Assembly: GCA_937960725.1 (NCBI GenBank)
Contig: CALGOY010000288.1
Span: 1-5,899 of the forward strand
DNA from: an uncultured Bacillota bacterium
GTDB lineage: Bacteria; Bacillota; Clostridia; Caldicoprobacterales; UBA3941
Length of the DNA stretch: 5,899 nucleotides
Direction: 5' to 3'
Shown: positions 4,860 to 5,899 of the stretch, in pieces
Layout of the letters: each line of letters opens with the position of its first letter
Position numbering within the stretch: the stretch's first letter is position 1
Notes under the pieces: model-generated
What the model was told of the DNA's origin: nothing
Seen by the model: the letters and a program-made list of their open reading frames with translations, nothing else
Databases searched by the model: none
Made by a program: the position numbers and the translations under genes

Positions 4860-5899
4860 ATGGTGGATCTTACTAGAAAATCCATACAGCAGCTGTCAGA
4901 TTTGGATTTTACATGTTCTTGCGGACATCGGCATAAGGTTAGCATTGGGGATATTCGAATAGGCTCAGGAATTTTAAAGGAACTGCCTGATATTCTGTCC
5001 AAGTATAAGGGCAAGAAGGTATTGCTGGTAGCAGATAAAAATACATATGCGGTAGCAGGCCGGCAGGTGGAGAATATACTCAGCGAAGAGTTTTTACTTA
5101 GTAGGTTTGTATACCAGGAGGATCATCTGCCGCCGGATGAGAAGGCTTTAGGGTCACTTTTGATGGCGTTGGAGGACGGTATTTCTCTATTGCTTACCGT
5201 AGGTTCTGGAACTTTAAGCGATATAACTAGGTATGTTAGTGCAAAAACGAATATTCCCTTTATCATAGTTGCGACGGCTCCTTCTATGGACGGATATGCA
5301 TCCGTGATATCAGCCATGATACGAAATGGCGTTAAAGCTACACTTCATGGGGTATATCCAGCTGCAATAATCGGCGATATCCAGATAATGAAGGATGCAC
5401 CCATGCATATGCTACAGGCAGGATTGGGGGATGTTATGGGCAAATATACAGCGCTTGCTGATTGGAAGATGTCTAAAATACTAGGACTAGAGAGAGATGA
5501 GTATTACTGCAGCAATATTTCCAATCTGGTGGAAAGTATTGTGACAAAATGTGTGGAGGCAGCTCCCCAGCTTCCTAGCAGGAATGAAGATACTATCAAA
5601 GCTATCATGGAAGGGCTTGTCCTATCTGGCTTGTGTATTGCTCTTGCAGGGCATACAAGGCCTGCATCGGGGTCGGAGCACCAGATTTCTCACTATATTG
5701 AAATGAAATTTTTGCAGGATAATATCAGCACAAAATGGCTTCATGGTAATAAGGTAGGGGTAGGAACAATAGCTATATTAGAGGCTTATGATTATTTGTT
5801 TAGCAAAGATATAGAGGAGATTAGAAAAGCGGGGAAATATAAGAAGTTTGACAAGGAAGAATGGGTTGATAGGATAAAGAGATGTTACGGGGATATGGC
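4860..5899 (+). CDS. sn-glycerol-1-phosphate dehydrogenase, AraM/EgsA family (3' end beyond the window)
   Basis: Predicted to reduce dihydroxyacetone phosphate to sn-glycerol-1-phosphate with NAD(P)H (EC 1.1.1.261), in the cytoplasm. The frame is open from ATG 4860 to the window edge (346 codons plus 2 nt). B. subtilis AraM has about 394 residues, so some tens of residues are probably missing. It belongs to the iron-containing alcohol dehydrogenase/glycerol dehydrogenase/dehydroquinate synthase fold: dinucleotide-binding part with VGSGTLSDITRY (114-125) and ATAPSMDGYAS (138-148), the latter diagnostic for G1P dehydrogenases, then a metal-binding part with Asp191 in GLGDVMGKYTA, His274/His278 in ASGSEHQISHYIE and His295 in WLHGNKVGVGT. 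An N-terminal CSCGHRH element (19-25) precedes the fold. AGGGGG/AAGGA stretches (4847-4857) precede the ATG, and an in-frame TGA at 4845 excludes an earlier start. In B. subtilis the product feeds heptaprenylglyceryl phosphate synthesis through PcrB; that role here is inference. The alternative, a glycerol dehydrogenase, is less likely given the SMDGYAS and RPASGSEH signatures. Confidence 0.92.
   Translation, partial: MVDLTRKSIQQLSDLDFTCSCGHRHKVSIGDIRIGSGILKELPDILSKYKGKKVLLVADKNTYAVAGRQVENILSEEFLLSRFVYQEDHLPPDEKALGSLLMALEDGISLLLTVGSGTLSDITRYVSAKTNIPFIIVATAPSMDGYASVISAMIRNGVKATLHGVYPAAIIGDIQIMKDAPMHMLQAGLGDVMGKYTALADWKMSKILGLERDEYYCSNISNLVESIVTKCVEAAPQLPSRNEDTIKAIMEGLVLSGLCIALAGHTRPASGSEHQISHYIEMKFLQDNISTKWLHGNKVGVGTIAILEAYDYLFSKDIEEIRKAGKYKKFDKEEWVDRIKRCYGDM

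Noticed and set aside
5123..5317. Minus-strand open frame of 64 codons
   Set aside because: Antisense to the dinucleotide-binding region of the G1P dehydrogenase, which is continuous from 4860 to the window edge.
1..5899. CRISPR arrays, insertion sequences, tRNA or rRNA genes, phage or defence genes
   Set aside because: No spaced direct repeats, transposase-like frames, terminal inverted repeats or RNA-gene signatures seen on either strand; almost all of the window is accounted for by five metabolic genes.

Overview
This 5.9 kb window looks like chromosomal DNA from a low-to-moderate GC Gram-positive bacterium, most likely of the class Clostridia. The grounds are strong AAAGGAG-type ribosome binding sites, A/T-rich sigma-A style promoters, frequent ATA, AGA and AGG codons, and protein signatures typical of Bacillota (a short MsrA ending in a GYCHI motif, a YfcE/MJ0936-type phosphoesterase, an AraM-like glycerol-1-phosphate dehydrogenase). 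No ribosomal RNA or other taxonomic marker is present, so genus cannot be named.

Layout: (a) 30-2489, plus strand: a complete cytoplasmic GH2 beta-mannosidase. (b) 2500-2539: a perfect 13-bp hairpin shared by two converging transcription units, with its strongest U-tract on the minus strand. (c) 4656 down to 2563, minus strand: three closely spaced genes that read as one operon, in transcription order msrA (peptide methionine sulfoxide reductase A), a small metallophosphoesterase, and an EamA/DMT-type membrane transporter. The gaps are only 41 and 46 nt, each downstream gene has its own Shine-Dalgarno sequence, and there is no terminator between them. (d) 4657-4859: a 203-nt divergent intergenic region with two good sigma-A-like promoters whose core elements physically overlap, followed by an A/T-rich leader of about 130 nt with short repeats. 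(e) 4860 to the right edge, plus strand: the 5' part of a bacterial sn-glycerol-1-phosphate dehydrogenase (AraM/EgsA family), cut by the window end after 346 codons.

The beta-mannosidase would finish the breakdown of imported manno-oligosaccharides to mannose. The minus-strand operon combines oxidative-damage repair of methionine with a phosphoesterase and a metabolite exporter or permease; its members have no obvious shared pathway. The glycerol-1-phosphate dehydrogenase makes G1P from dihydroxyacetone phosphate, for a prenylglyceryl-type lipid in the Bacillus case. No mobile element, CRISPR array, tRNA, rRNA or defence system is visible. All five genes belong to well-known families, and I found no convincing novel system. 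The most useful points are the regulatory architecture of the 4657-4859 interval and the edge-truncated gene.
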